From assembly GCF_024679095.1 (NCBI RefSeq), contig NW_026110518.1, positions 1,009,281 through 1,073,280 on the forward strand: DNA of 64,000 nt, read 5' to 3'. The notes beneath the pieces are model-generated. The model ran no database searches. It worked only from the letters and a program-made list of their open reading frames with translations, and was not told the origin of the DNA. The translations under genes and the position numbers were made by a program. Within the stretch, counting starts at the first letter, position 1, and every line of letters starts with the position of its first letter. This document shows, piece by piece, positions 54,560-64,000 of the stretch. This stretch comes from Eriocheir sinensis (taxonomy: Eukaryota; Arthropoda; Malacostraca; Decapoda; Varunidae).

Positions 54560-55960
54560 CAGGCATAGAACACACAGTAATGGATTTAAATTAGAAAAGT
54601 ATAGAATTAGGAGGGAAATAGGCAGGCCTTGGTTTAGTAATAGCATAGCTGGGCACGATAACAGAAAACCTTATTCCCGATAACCGATAACTGATAATGG
54701 AAAACCTTATCGGCGATAACCGATATTCGTTAACTGGAAACACAAATATAGGCGATAATCGATAACCGATACCGATATTAATCCACAATTCCGATAGCGA
54801 TAAGTCCGATAGGCAAAAATGATACTATATTATTTCCAATAAAAAACATAAGATGAATTCAAATTTTCATTACTTGTATTTTAGAAAACTTACAAAACCT
54901 GAAAACCACAAGTTGACACGCACCTATGGACGGTAATACTAGAACGTTTGAACGAAAGTTTATGCTCAAATGTTGGCACTTTGTTTACAAACACTGGTCT
55001 CTCATGAACTGTGCATGCTCAGACCAGCAAGCGTAGACCTGTACAATCTCACATAGCTTTTTAACCGTAATTAAGAGTTGCTGGAAGGCTGAATCAGACA
55101 TACAGTACCACTTCCACCATCCCCGCTGTTTCTAGAACGACACTCTGTGCGAGTTGTATTTATATGTACAGAGTGCCGTTTTAGAAACAGCGAGGATGGT
55201 GGTACGGTAAGTCTTAATGTGTTAAAAGCTTTGGAGACTCTATAGGCTACACTTACTGGTGTGAACATGCGAGTTCATTTAGAGACCAGTATTTGTAAAC
55301 AAAAGCGCCAACATTTGACGATGGGACACCAAATAACACAACACCGGGTGCCTTCAATACCATGGCATGCTCACAAACGAATATGGAATATCAAATTTGA
55401 GGCACTGAATAATAATTTTGGGGGGCAAAGTTAAATGATTTTTCTTTTTGATATATTGATTTTTGAGTCTTACATAAAAAAAAAAATAACCTATAGTGTT
55501 TTAATGGTGATGATCAAAGTATGAAATATCTTCACCTAAGATATTTCATACCCAAGTTTTTTCATACAACACGGCGCCGGGCCACGTAGGAGGAGACAAC
55601 GTTTTTTTCTGAGTCGGAAAAGTAGCGATTATCGCCAGTTTGGTTACAAAACTAATTAAGATACCGATATATATTTAAATAAGTAGCGGATGGCCAATAC
55701 CCCGATTTTGTTATCAGCGATAAAGTATTGCGATTATTTATCGCGATAACGCCCAGCTATGAGTAATAGGGTGATGGGGGAATGGAATAGACTCAGCAAT
55801 CACATACTAGTGAGTGCAGGGATGACAGCTTGTTTATGAGTAGACTTGATAGCTACATGGACGAGGATGACAGGTGGCAGTGGGGGAATCTGGAGCTGCC
55901 CTGTGTAGCCCATTCAGCCTCTTGCAGTCTCCTTATGTTCCTATGTTCTTATAAATGTCA
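54560..55960 (+). pseudogene. CR1-like RT C-terminus split by a hAT MITE
   Basis: The left part (54560-54643) encodes RTHSNGFKLEKYRIRREIG and continues to the insertion. The right part (55762-55960) gives VMGEWNRLSNHILVSAG, MTACL, a stop, then a near-coding RLDSYMDEDDRWQW and a 3' end TTATGTTCCTATGTTCTTAT. Removing the MITE and one 8-bp repeat restores RPWFSNRVMGEWN in frame. The repeated ATGTTCT tail is CR1-like. Confidence 0.85.
54644..55761. mobile_element. Non-autonomous hAT MITE copy 2 with perfect 8-bp target duplication
   Basis: AGTAATAG lies at 54636-54643 and again at 55762-55769. The ends are CATAGCTGGGC on both sides (complement on the right). The outer 300 bp match copy 1 (17842-18693). 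The centre is expanded into a large foldback: 54966-55016 pairs with 55270-55321, and an inner hairpin pairs 55102-55147 with 55168-55207. It is non-coding. The 8-bp duplication is the hAT hallmark. Confidence 0.93.
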
Positions 55961-55964
55961 CACA

Positions 55965-56190
55965 AAATCTACAGGGCGTGGCTACCTGTTATTCAGTGCC
56001 CTGTTATTCATCGCTTCACTCTCTCATCGGCAGTTTTTTGTGGAAAAAGAAGAAGTTCCCGTTCTTTCAGCGCTGTCTGCTTGCTCTTCACAATTCTATC
56101 ATAACAGCCGGCCAGCCAGAGGTAGGCACCAACACACCGCTTTGTCACTGGAGAACATGGAAACAGTTAGGAGCAGAAGTGTGGGTGAGT
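55965..56190. other. Unassigned stretch
   Basis: An open frame at 55978-56328 has no recognised domain. Confidence 0.3.
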
Positions 56191-56195
56191 AAAAG

Positions 56196-56326
56196 TGTGG
56201 GGCGGGGCCCGGGTGGGGAAGGGCCAACATGGGGCGAGGCCAGTTTGGGGCAGGGCCAGTGTGGGGAGGGGCCAGGGCAGGGCGGGGGCAGGGCGGGGCC
56301 AGGGCGGGGCAGGGACAGGGTGGGGT
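56196..56326. repeat. G-rich degenerate tandem repeat
   Basis: About seven to eight diverged units of roughly 18 bp (GGGGC[AG]GGGCCAGTGTGG type), with G-run spacing compatible with G-quadruplexes. Confidence 0.8.
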
Positions 56327-56599
56327 GAGCAGCATGCACTAAGGGTCAGATTCTTGTCCTCATCAATCCCTTGCTTCAACATTCCCACATTTCTTTGTCC
56401 ATAGCACCATATGCTCAATTTTCCTTGTTTCTGCATGTCAGTAAATGTATATCTAGTAATCAGTGCTTCTCTTCCCTCCCAACAGTTCACACCCAGTAAA
56501 TACCATTGAAATAACATTAAAATAACCTTGATTTACCATGATATCCATTTAGCATCAATTCCTTTGGTATGTGCTCTCTTATTCTGTGGCTCTGGGTGC

Positions 56600-56975
56600 A
56601 AGATGTTGTCCTTAACCCGTCCGCTGCGATTGACACGGATTTGGCCTTCCCTGGTAGCCTGGTAACATATAGTCCCAGGTCTTTCTCTGGCTCTGTGGTG
56701 GATAGTGGGGTGTTTCCCATGTGGTATTGGTGTGCTGGATATCCCTTCCCTGGTAGCCTGGTAACATATAGTCCCAGGTCTTTCTCTGCCTCTGTGGTGG
56801 ATAGTGGGGTGTTTCCCATGCGGTATTGGTGTGCTGGATATCCCCTCCCAAGGTGCAGGACTTTACATTTTTCTTCACTGAATTGTAGCAGCCACTTTTT
56901 GTTCCATTCCTGTAGCTTGGTGAGGTCTTCTGGTAGGAAGTTCATAGTCAAGGGGTTAAAACTGGTCTGCCAGAT
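56600..56975 (-). repeat. RT-fragment repeat with two 99-bp units
   Basis: The minus strand begins with the shared border TTTTAACCCCTTGACTATGA, encodes FLPEDLTKLQEWNKKWLLQF, SEEKCKVLHLGRGYPAHQYR, then two units of 33 residues (GYPAHQYHMGNTPLSTTEAE KDLGLYVTRLPGK) and KAKSVSIAADGL. The frame is open across both units. Confidence 0.85.
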
Positions 56976-57423
56976 TGGAACACAGCGATTCCCCAACAGC
57001 TGTACAATTAGATGGTCTTGAGACTGGGCTTCACTCTCCCTCCCCCCCACATAAATTCTTCCAGTCCTCCCTCCCTCTGTCCCTTCTTCCCTGACCCTCA
57101 CTCTCTCCCCTGTACTGTAGCCTCCATTTTGTGCATTTCATTTTAAAAACCTCCTTATAATGTTGAACTTAAATCTTGCGTTGGTCTTTAGGTAACAGCC
57201 TGTGATGAGGGTGGTCACACTCTCCTACTCTGTGGCTTTGGTGTTGGCGTGCTCCAGCCACTGACTGACTAACCAACAAGGAGGCTTTTCTGTTCTCTCC
57301 ATCTCGACAGCCGTTCATTTTCACACCACAATTTAATTCTTAGGAGTGGGTTTTCTGCTCCTCATCTCCTCTACCTTGACAGTTGTTCATTTTGATTTAG
57401 CACACAACCCATTTTTCCCTTTT

Positions 57424-57697
57424 TTTACGTCCTGACCTATAGCACCGGTGGGTTTTTTTTAGGGGGCGTGGTGCAGGCAAGTGTTTATAGTGGCGCCATC
57501 TGTTCTTGGCTCATGCTGCCCCCCGGAGCTCATACTTGACTCACTTGGACAGTTCCTCTAGAGTCCGGGTTGATGGGTGGTCTTCAGGACAACATGTGGG
57601 TAGTCGTAGGCCACTCGGCGGTGACTGGAAAATCCCAGGTGGTAGAAGCGGATTCGAACCCGCATCGTCCACGCTAAGCACTCAGCCACCGCCAGTT
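57424..57697 (-). mobile_element. tRNA-derived SINE copy 4
   Basis: B box GGTTCGAATCC (complement at 57650-57660), A-box region near 57690, shared body, and a T-rich tail end near 57424. It is shorter than copy 2 because of deletions in the 3' body. Confidence 0.86.
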
Positions 57698-57777
57698 CCT
57701 TTGGGAGGCATCATGTGTTAGGGGCACGGCCTCCTGTACCTGATTCTTGTGGGTGTTTTTCATGTTCATGGTACAGA

Positions 57778-57965
57778 AGAAGCCTTGTCAAACTATCACT
57801 AGGCTCATAACACTACCCATGGAAGTACCCACAACAACCTCTATGATAGTCTTGTCAGTCTATCACAAGGCTCATAACACTACCCATGGGAGTACAAACA
57901 CAACAACCTCAACCAAAGCCAAAGCTATTGCTGGGCTCGTAACACTACCCATGGAAACACCCACA
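57778..57965 (+). repeat. Degenerate tandem repeat, about 67-bp units
   Basis: GGCTCATAACACTACCCATGG recurs at about 57800, 57866 and 57935 with drift. A related single unit lies near 44490. Confidence 0.7.
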
Positions 57966-57984
57966 AACACAACCCACGACTCAC

Positions 57985-58069
57985 CGCGTCACAGCCGTCA
58001 ATGTAGGAGAGTCTCTTGGGAATTATGTCCGGCCTGCTCCTCCTGGCTGCCGCGTGTGTGGAGTCGATG
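57985..58069 (-). CDS. Possible internal exon, unknown protein
   Basis: The minus-strand acceptor CCCCTCAAGGCAG precedes 58069 and the donor GTGAGT follows 57985. The 85-nt exon reads IDSTHAAARRSRPDIIPKRL then SYIDGCDA. Both splice borders are strong and the peptide is coding-like. I do not recognise the family. It has the same strand as the candidates at 61839-61993 and 47576-48223. Confidence 0.5.
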
Positions 58070-58326
58070 CTGCCTTGAGGGGCGAGCGGCAGGTTAGTCA
58101 GGAGGCGGAGGGGTGATGGAGGGGCTGGCCACCACCACCACCCACACCACTGCCATCCTTGGTCAGTCTGTGCTCCTGGTCACCCTGGTACTCCACACTC
58201 CTGTTGAAAAGGTGGACTGAAATCAACACTGTACTGACTGGCCTTGTTCTGCTGATCAAGCTACACTGTGCAGGAATAGTGGTGATCATACTGCCCTGTC
58301 TACATGTCTCCTCTGCTCCAATTTAT

Positions 58327-58815
58327 CCTTAACTCCTTGACTGCGAATTCCTACAAGAAGACATCACCAAGCTACAGGAGTGGAGCAAAATGTGGCTGCT
58401 ACAATGCAATGAAGAAAAATGTAAAGTCCTGCACCTTGGGAGGGGATATCCAGCACACCAATATACCACATGGGAGACACTCCACTATCCACCACAGAGG
58501 CAGAGAAAGTCTTGGGAGTATATGTTACCAGGCTACCAGTGAAGGCGACATCTGTGCCAATCTCAGCGGACGGGCTACATTTGTGGGTGTTTGTTAAGGC
58601 AAAATCCGTGCCAATCTCAGTGGACGGGTTACATTTGTGGGTGTTTGTTAAGGCAAAATCCATGCCAATCTCAGTGGACGGGCTACATTTGTGGGTGTTT
58701 GTTAAGGCAAAATCCGTGCCAATCTCAGTGGACGGGTTACATTTGTGGGTGTTTGTTAAGGCAAAATCCGTGCCAATCTCAGTGGACGGGCTACATTTGT
58801 GGGTGTTTGTTAAGT
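58327..58815 (+). repeat. RT-fragment repeat followed by a 54-bp tandem array
   Basis: It starts TTAACTCCTTGACTGCGAAT and encodes EDITKLQEWSKMWLLQCNEE, KCKVLHLGRGYPAHQY and one TTEAEKVLGVYVTRLPVK unit. About five exact or near-exact 54-bp units follow (58540, 58594, 58648, 58702, 58756), encoding AKSVPISVDGLHLWVFVK in an open frame. Confidence 0.9.
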
Positions 58816-59135
58816 CTTGTTTTTCTGCATGCCACTTCAGTCATAAAAAAAATCTGTAATCCTTCAACAGAACACATCACTGTTTGTAGGTTTGACCACT
58901 CATGAGAGCAAATGTAACTGAAAAAAAGTAGTGTGTCTCACCAATAGCATTTAATTGGTGTCTGAAAAATGGCATTATTTAAGTGATCTTGAAATACATA
59001 CCCATATAAGGGGCTGATTGCTGCCTCCATCCCAGAAACTTCACCCAGTTTTCCCATTTACAACTTTCCTAGCACCAGATTTGTCTTGCTGAAATAATAG
59101 ACTTCTGACTGACTTGTCATGAGTAATATAAAACA
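58816..59135. other. Unassigned AT-rich stretch
   Basis: No gene or repeat seen. Confidence 0.4.
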
Positions 59136-59138
59136 CCT

Positions 59139-59697
59139 TAACCCCTTGACTGCAGATTTCCTACCAGAAGACATCACCAAGCTACAGGAATGGGACAAAA
59201 AGTGGCTGCTACAATTCAATATGAAGAAAATGTAAAGTCCTGCACCTTGGGAGGGGATATCCAGCACACCAATACCACATGAGAAACACTCCACTATCCA
59301 CCACAGAGGCAGAGAAAGACCTGGGACTATATGTTACCAGGCTACCAGTGAAGGGATATCCAGCACACCAATACCACATGGGAAACACTCCACTATCCAC
59401 CACAGAGGCAGAGAAAGACCTGGGACTATGTGCTACCAGGCTACCAGTGAAGGGATATCCAGCACACCAATACCACATGAGAAACACTCCACTATCCACC
59501 ACAGAGGCAGAGAAAGACCTGGGACTATATGTTACCACGCTACCAGTGAAGGGATATCCAGCACACCAATACCATATGAGAAACACTCCACTATCCACCA
59601 CAGAGGCAGAGAAAGACCTGAGACTATATGTTACCAGGCTACCAGTGAAGGGATATCCAGCACACCAATACCACATGAGAAACACTCCACTGTGTAT
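59139..59697 (+). repeat. RT-fragment repeat with 4.5 99-bp units
   Basis: Begins TTAACCCCTTGACTGCAGAT, then FLPEDITKLQEWDKKWLLQF and a frame change at the NEEKC codons. Units of 99 bp start at about 59252, 59351, 59450, 59549 and 59648, each encoding GYPAHQYHMRNTPLSTTEAE KDLGLYVTRLPVK. The reading frame stays open because 99 is a multiple of 3. Confidence 0.92.
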
Positions 59698-59904
59698 CAT
59701 GTATATCACAACTAAGTAAATACAACTAGGTATGTACACCATTTAAAACCACACAGCAGAGAACACCTGAGCCCGGCGACATCATTCTTTTCTTTTGTCA
59801 GTGTTTCTCGCGGCAGAATAAGTGAGCATTTACACCTTTAACTTTCTGGTAGTCATCGATGAGTCACTGTTGAGGAAAAAGTTAATGGATAAACATAATC
59901 CAGC

Positions 59905-60217
59905 AGAGAGGGAGAGAGGGAAGTGGAGAGGGAGAGAGGTGAGGGAGAGAAAAGAAAGTGGGGAGAGAGAGGGAAGTGGGGAGGGAGAGAGGAAGGGAGG
60001 GAGAGAGATGGAAGTGGGGAGGGAGAGAGGGAGATGGGGAAGGAAAGAAGGAAGTGGGGAGATAAAATGGAAAGTAGGGAGGGAAGGGGGTGAGAGTGGG
60101 GAGGGAGGGAGAGGAAGGGAGGGAGAGAGAGGAAGTGGGGAGAGAGAGGGAACTGGGCAGGAGAGAGGGAAGAGGGAGGGAGAGAACTGGGAAGAGGGGA
60201 GGAGAGAGAGCTTGGGC

Positions 60218-60257
<40 letters not shown>
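59905..60257. repeat. Polypurine tract and (AGT)n
   Basis: GGGAGAGA/GGAAGTGG-type degenerate units from 59905 to 60215, then twelve AGT units at 60221-60257. Confidence 0.9.
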
Positions 60258-60397
60258 TAGTGAATCCACGAGGAACTGGTGGATTGGGGGGTTTCTGCGG
60301 GGATCTCTCCTCCCGTACCACGCTGCCACGTCTCTTGTCTCCAATTGTGGGATTAGAGTCAAGGTGTTAAGTGGACCACCATTACCCTCCCTTCATT

Positions 60398-60429
60398 TCC
60401 TCCTCCTCCTCCTCCTCCTCCTCCTCCTC

Positions 60430-60511
<82 letters not shown>

Positions 60512-60542
60512 CCTCTTCTCTTCTCTTCTCTTCTCTTCTCTT

Positions 60543-60580
<38 letters not shown>
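60398..60580. repeat. (TCC)n-(TC)n-(TCTTC)n compound microsatellite
   Basis: TCC 60398-60433, TC to about 60507, TCTTC/TCTCT units to 60550, TC to 60580. Confidence 0.96.
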
Positions 60581-60582
<2 letters not shown>

Positions 60583-60589
60583 TCGGGGA

Positions 60590-60790
60590 CGAGAATACAG
60601 GCTGTTTGTCGTGCACTCATGATCCAGTTTGGCGCAGACTCTTTCAACAGTTCTTTCACTAACATTAGTGGCTCTTGCTGTTCTTGCAGTTACTCTTGTG
60701 AGTGGTATGATAAATCCTCTGTTGTTTTTTTCGTCTAAAAAGTACTTGTTTACATTGTAAATGAGTTCTTTCTCGCGGCTGTGCAGCCAA
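60590..60790 (-). pseudogene. Transposase-like N-terminal helix-turn-helix fragment
   Basis: The minus strand reads SREKELIYNVNKYFLDEKNN, RGFIIPLTRVTARTARATNV and SERTVERVCAKLDHE. The ending (A-T-N-V-S-E-R-T-V-E-R-V) is a classic HTH recognition segment. The layout resembles the N-terminus of DDE-type transposase-derived proteins in arthropods. The frame enters the microsatellite at 60580 and no catalytic domain follows. A CAG just before CCGCGAG could be an acceptor. Confidence 0.55.
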
Positions 60791-60799
60791 GGACGTGGA

Positions 60800-61398
60800 G
60801 AGGCAGGGAGAGGGAGGGAGGGGAGAGGCGGGAGCGGGCCACCCATGGGCCCACCAGCTGACCCTTCCATGACCTTGAGAGAAGTGACCTGGGCTCTGGA
60901 TATGTAGAATGACAACGTTGGAATACAACCCTGTCAAGCGTCGTGGTATTTATACAAAATATTTGTTATTATCTTAAAAACGAAACAATCAACGCTATAT
61001 GACCTTATTGGGTTATCCAATTATTCAATTAAATTCATTTAAAGGTAGTAAATAGCTGGCATATGAGAGGAAGCGAGAAGTGTTGAGAGTGTGTGGCAGG
61101 GTGCGGGGCGGGGCTGACCCACACCCCTCACCCCCCATCTGCCAGTTCCTCCTGGATTGACTATAGTAGTAGAAAGTAGTATCGAAGAGTGGAGGTTGGG
61201 TAGGGAGTGTGGGGGGCAGCAGGAGCAGGAAAGGGGATGACAGAGGAAGGGGTTGGGTTTTAAATAACAACTCTACAGCATGTCACAACCCACTGCCTCC
61301 AGAGCAACAAGCCAAGCCACCAAAACTCTGTGCACCTCACCACTAAAGTTATGATTTCGTTGTGGTCTAGGAAGTCCTCAGAAGTTAGCATGCCTCTA

Positions 61399-61400
<2 letters not shown>
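60800..61400. other. Unassigned stretch
   Basis: GC-rich near 60790-60880 and AT-rich near 60930-61050. No supported gene. Confidence 0.4.

Positions 61401-61401
<1 letters not shown>

Positions 61402-61449
<48 letters not shown>
61402..61449. repeat. (AC)n microsatellite
   Basis: About 24 units. Confidence 0.96.
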
Positions 61450-61450
<1 letters not shown>

Positions 61451-61657
61451 CCTTAGTAATGGAACACGGGCGTCTTGTGCTGGACTGAACTCTAGTGGTG
61501 AGGTACAGAGGGTTGTATTGAAGGTAAGGCATCATGACATATTCTAAATCTTACTGTAGAGCGACATCACTCCAGCAATGTCATCACTTCCATCCCATAG
61601 CTTGTCCAAATCTACTTCCTTCTCTCCTCTCTCTCAGCCATCCCATCTACTACTACT

Positions 61658-61779
61658 ACTTTTTTTTTACAATAAAGGAAACAGCTTAGGGGCAAAGAAA
61701 AGAAAACAATAATGAAAAAAACCTACCAATCACTGCTCCTATAAAAAGTTGAGGTGGCCAAAAGAAATCAATTTACTAT

Positions 61780-61822
<43 letters not shown>
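61658..61822 (-). mobile_element. Family B 3' tail flanked by (TAC)n
   Basis: The complement of 61668-61765 is the B 3' end (GGCCACCTCAACTTTTTATA, GGAGCAGTGATTGG, TTGCCCCTAAGCTG, TTTATTGTAAA). A TAC/ACT repeat lies at 61776-61822 and a shorter one at 61648-61661, so short TAC repeats occur on both sides. Confidence 0.7.
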
Positions 61823-61824
<2 letters not shown>

Positions 61825-61838
61825 ACTACAGCACTCAC

Positions 61839-61993
61839 CCGTCCAGTCTTGAGGTGAGCTGCTTGGCCAGGAAGGGAGTGTGTGGATGGGGCAGCCGTGG
61901 CCACCCTCGCTGTGCTGGCCTCTGCCCTGCCTGACGATGGCCTGCCCTGTATGCTGGGGCCATGGCCATCCTTGTGCCTCAGCCCCACACACC
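61839..61993 (-). CDS. Possible internal exon, unknown protein
   Basis: The minus-strand acceptor CCCACCTCTCCTCAG precedes 61993 and the donor GTGAGTG follows 61839. The best frame reads CVGLRHKDGHGPSIQGRPSS, GRAEASTARVATAAPSTHSL and PGQAAHLKTGR without a stop; another frame is also open. A Ser/Ala/Pro-rich, disordered-type segment. The family was not recognised. Confidence 0.45.
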
Positions 61994-62165
61994 CTGAGGA
62001 GAGGTGGGCAGTGTGTGAGGGGGAGTTGCTCACAAAGAGACTGCTGTGGGAGTGGACCGGACCTGACTGTTGGCTGTGTGAAGGGTACAGGCAGGAGGAG
62101 AGGGAGGAGGAGGGAGAGAGGTGGGGAGGAGAGAGAAGGAGAGTAAGGAGAGAGAGAAAATAGAA

Positions 62166-62168
<3 letters not shown>

Positions 62169-62220
<52 letters not shown>
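62169..62220. repeat. (GA)n microsatellite
   Basis: About 26 units. Confidence 0.96.
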
Positions 62221-62222
<2 letters not shown>

Positions 62223-62242
62223 GACAATGTAATTTTTTTGTT

Positions 62243-62340
62243 TGTTTTAACAATAAAGGAAGGAGATCAAGGACAACAAAAAGAAAGTGTATAAAAAGCC
62301 CACTAATCGCTGTTCCTATAAAAGAGAGAAGTACAGACAC
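62243..62340 (-). mobile_element. Family B 3' tail, inverse
   Basis: The complement shows TATAGGAACAGCGATTAGTG, TTTATACACTTTC and CTTTATTGTTAAA, the B 3' end in inverse orientation. It is immediately followed by a plus-strand B copy. Confidence 0.65.
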
Positions 62341-62394
62341 AGGTTTCTGAGGCTACTGACAGCAATCTCTACTCTGTTCCCTCCTACTATCTCT

Positions 62395-64000
62395 ATCCTA
62401 AATTTCAATCCAAAGCTGGATGTTGCGCCTCGTCTTCGACATCACTTGCTCTCGTGCCCACGACCTTGACTCTTCTGAATTTTCCACCATCTGGCTAAGA
62501 CTTCACTGTCATTCTATTACTAAATACATCTGTGCACTATGTAAAATTCTTTGTCTATTTGAATTCTAAAGTGGAGCACATCTTGACCCACTCTCCCTTC
62601 GCTGAAATCTCCATCCTAGGAGATTTCAATGTTCACCACCAGCTTTGGCTTTCATCCTCTTTCACTGACCATCCTGGTGAACAAGCCTACAACTTTGCTA
62701 TCCTCAACGACCTAGAGCAGTTGGTCCAGCACCCTACACGTATTCCCGACCGTCTTGGAGATCGGCCCAACATTCTAGACCTCTTCCTTACCTCAAACCC
62801 TTCTGCTTATTCTGTCAAACTGTTCTCTCCATTGGGCTCCTCCGATCACAATCTTATTTCTGCATCCTGTCCTATCGCTCCTGTACACCCTCTGGACCCA
62901 CCAAAGAGGCGATGCTTCTGGCATTTTGCTTCAGCTCGGTGGGACGACCTGAGGATGTACTTTTCCGATTTCCCGTGGAATGATTATTGCTTCCAGGATA
63001 GAGACCCCTCTGTGTGTGCTCAGCGCATCACAGAGGTGATTGTCTCTGGAATGGAGGCATACATTCCTCGTTCTTTCTCTACTCCTCACGCTAAAAAGCC
63101 TTGGTTTAATCATGCTTGTTCTCGTGCTGTCAATGATAGAGAGGTAGCTCACAAAAGGTACCAGAGCCTTCAAACTAATGCTAATTATGAACTTTACATT
63201 TCTGCCCGAAATCGTGCCAAATCTATTCTCCGACTAACCAAAAATTCTTTCATTAATAGAAAATGTCAAAACCTTGCTTTCTCTAACTCTTCCCGTGACT
63301 TCTGGCATCTAGCCAAAAACATCTCCTCCAACTTCCCTACTTCATCTTTAACTCCACTCCTCAGTCCTGACGGCAACACTGCCGTCTCATCTATCTCTAA
63401 GGCTGAACTCTTCTCTCAAACTTTTTCTAAAAACTCCACTCTGGACTTTTCTGGGCATATTCCTCCTACTCATCCCCCCTCTGACTCCTTTATGCCTGTT
63501 ATAAAGATTCTTCAAAATGATGTTTTCTATGCCCTCTCTGGCCTCAATCCTCAGAAGGCTTATGGACCTGATGGAGTGCCTCCTATTGTCCTTAAAAACT
63601 GTGCCTCCGTGCTGTCACCCTGCCTGGTCAAACTCTTTCGTCTCTGCCTGTCAACATCTACCTTTCCTTCTTGCTGGAAGTATGCCTTCATACAGCCTGT
63701 ACCTAAGAAGGGTGACCGCTCCAATCCCTCAAACTACCGTCCTATTGCTTTACTTTCTTGTCTATCTAAAGCTTTTGAATCAATCCTTAACCGGAAGATT
63801 CAAAACCACCTTTCCACTTCTGACCTTCTATCTGATCGCCAGTATGAGTTCCGCAAGGGGCGTTCTACTGGTGATCTCCTAGCCTTCTTAACTGACTCTT
63901 GGTCATCCTCTCTTACCCGTTTCGGTGAAACTTTTACTATTGCGCTGGACATATCAAAAGCTTTTGATAGGGTCTGGCACAAATCTTTGCTTTCTAAACT
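62395..64000 (+). CDS. Family B non-LTR ORF2 copy, open to the window edge
   Basis: The first part (62395-62550) carries endonuclease remnants with frame changes. From about 62527 one frame is open to the end: [57 protein letters not shown] (SDH block), [98 protein letters not shown] (Gly of YGFRKG changed to Glu) and [19 protein letters not shown] at the edge. The first ATG in this frame is at 62955, but that is internal, so no start was chosen. It is the best candidate in the window for a recently active element. Confidence 0.87.

Noticed and set aside
59209..59742. 177-codon minus-strand protein with five repeats
   Set aside because: It is the antisense of the RT-derived 99-bp repeat, whose plus-strand frame has the RT homology.

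Overview
This window looks like repeat-dense nuclear DNA of an arthropod, most probably a decapod or other malacostracan crustacean. The evidence is the density of (TC)n, (AC)n and trinucleotide microsatellites, several non-LTR retrotransposon families of the types common in decapods, tRNA-derived SINEs, small DNA transposons and spliced exon-like segments with GT/AG borders. No prokaryotic operon, rRNA gene, CRISPR array or phage is visible. The organism assignment is inference.

Layout. 1-3.5 kb: unassigned DNA, microsatellites, a 270-bp foldback palindrome and a 573-bp DNA element with 45-bp identical terminal inverted repeats (TIRs). 3.7-16.9 kb: non-LTR copies packed end to end. Family C (CR1-like) lies in two inverted halves, followed by B (I/Jockey-like), D (CR1-like with an esterase ORF1), A (CR1-like, bracketed by (TC)n) and B again in reverse. 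16.9-22.2 kb: SINEs, a hAT-like MITE inside (CA)n, and D, A, B and CR1 tails. 22.2-24.45 kb: a B fragment with a perfect 189-bp inverted repeat, then two exons of an ionotropic-receptor (IR/iGluR-like) gene, apparently broken. 24.6-30.1 kb: SINEs, a second D copy, a promoter-like GC-rich stretch, tandem repeats and foldback DNA. 30.4-33.4 kb: a second (TC)n-bracketed A copy. 33.7-38.1 kb: RTE-type copies, one split by a PIF/Harbinger-like element. 38.1-48.7 kb: microsatellites, a 1.1-kb 31-bp minisatellite, a 1.1-kb polypyrimidine tract, SINEs and degenerate tandem arrays. 49.4-51.7 kb: a decayed hAT transposase of the ZMYM1-like type. 52.4-55.96 kb: a TA-flanked element with another element nested in it, and a hAT MITE with a perfect 8-bp target duplication inside a CR1 ORF. 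56.5-59.7 kb: minisatellites made from a reverse-transcriptase fragment. 57.9-62 kb: two exon-like blocks and an HTH fragment on the minus strand. 62.4-64 kb: a largely open B copy running off the edge.

The genes do not form a pathway. They are an archive of insertions, nested insertions and tandem amplification. The best host-gene evidence is the IR fragment (23161-24437, +). Weaker minus-strand exon candidates lie at 61839-61993, 57985-58069 and 47576-48150. Letters A-E name repeat families only within this window.
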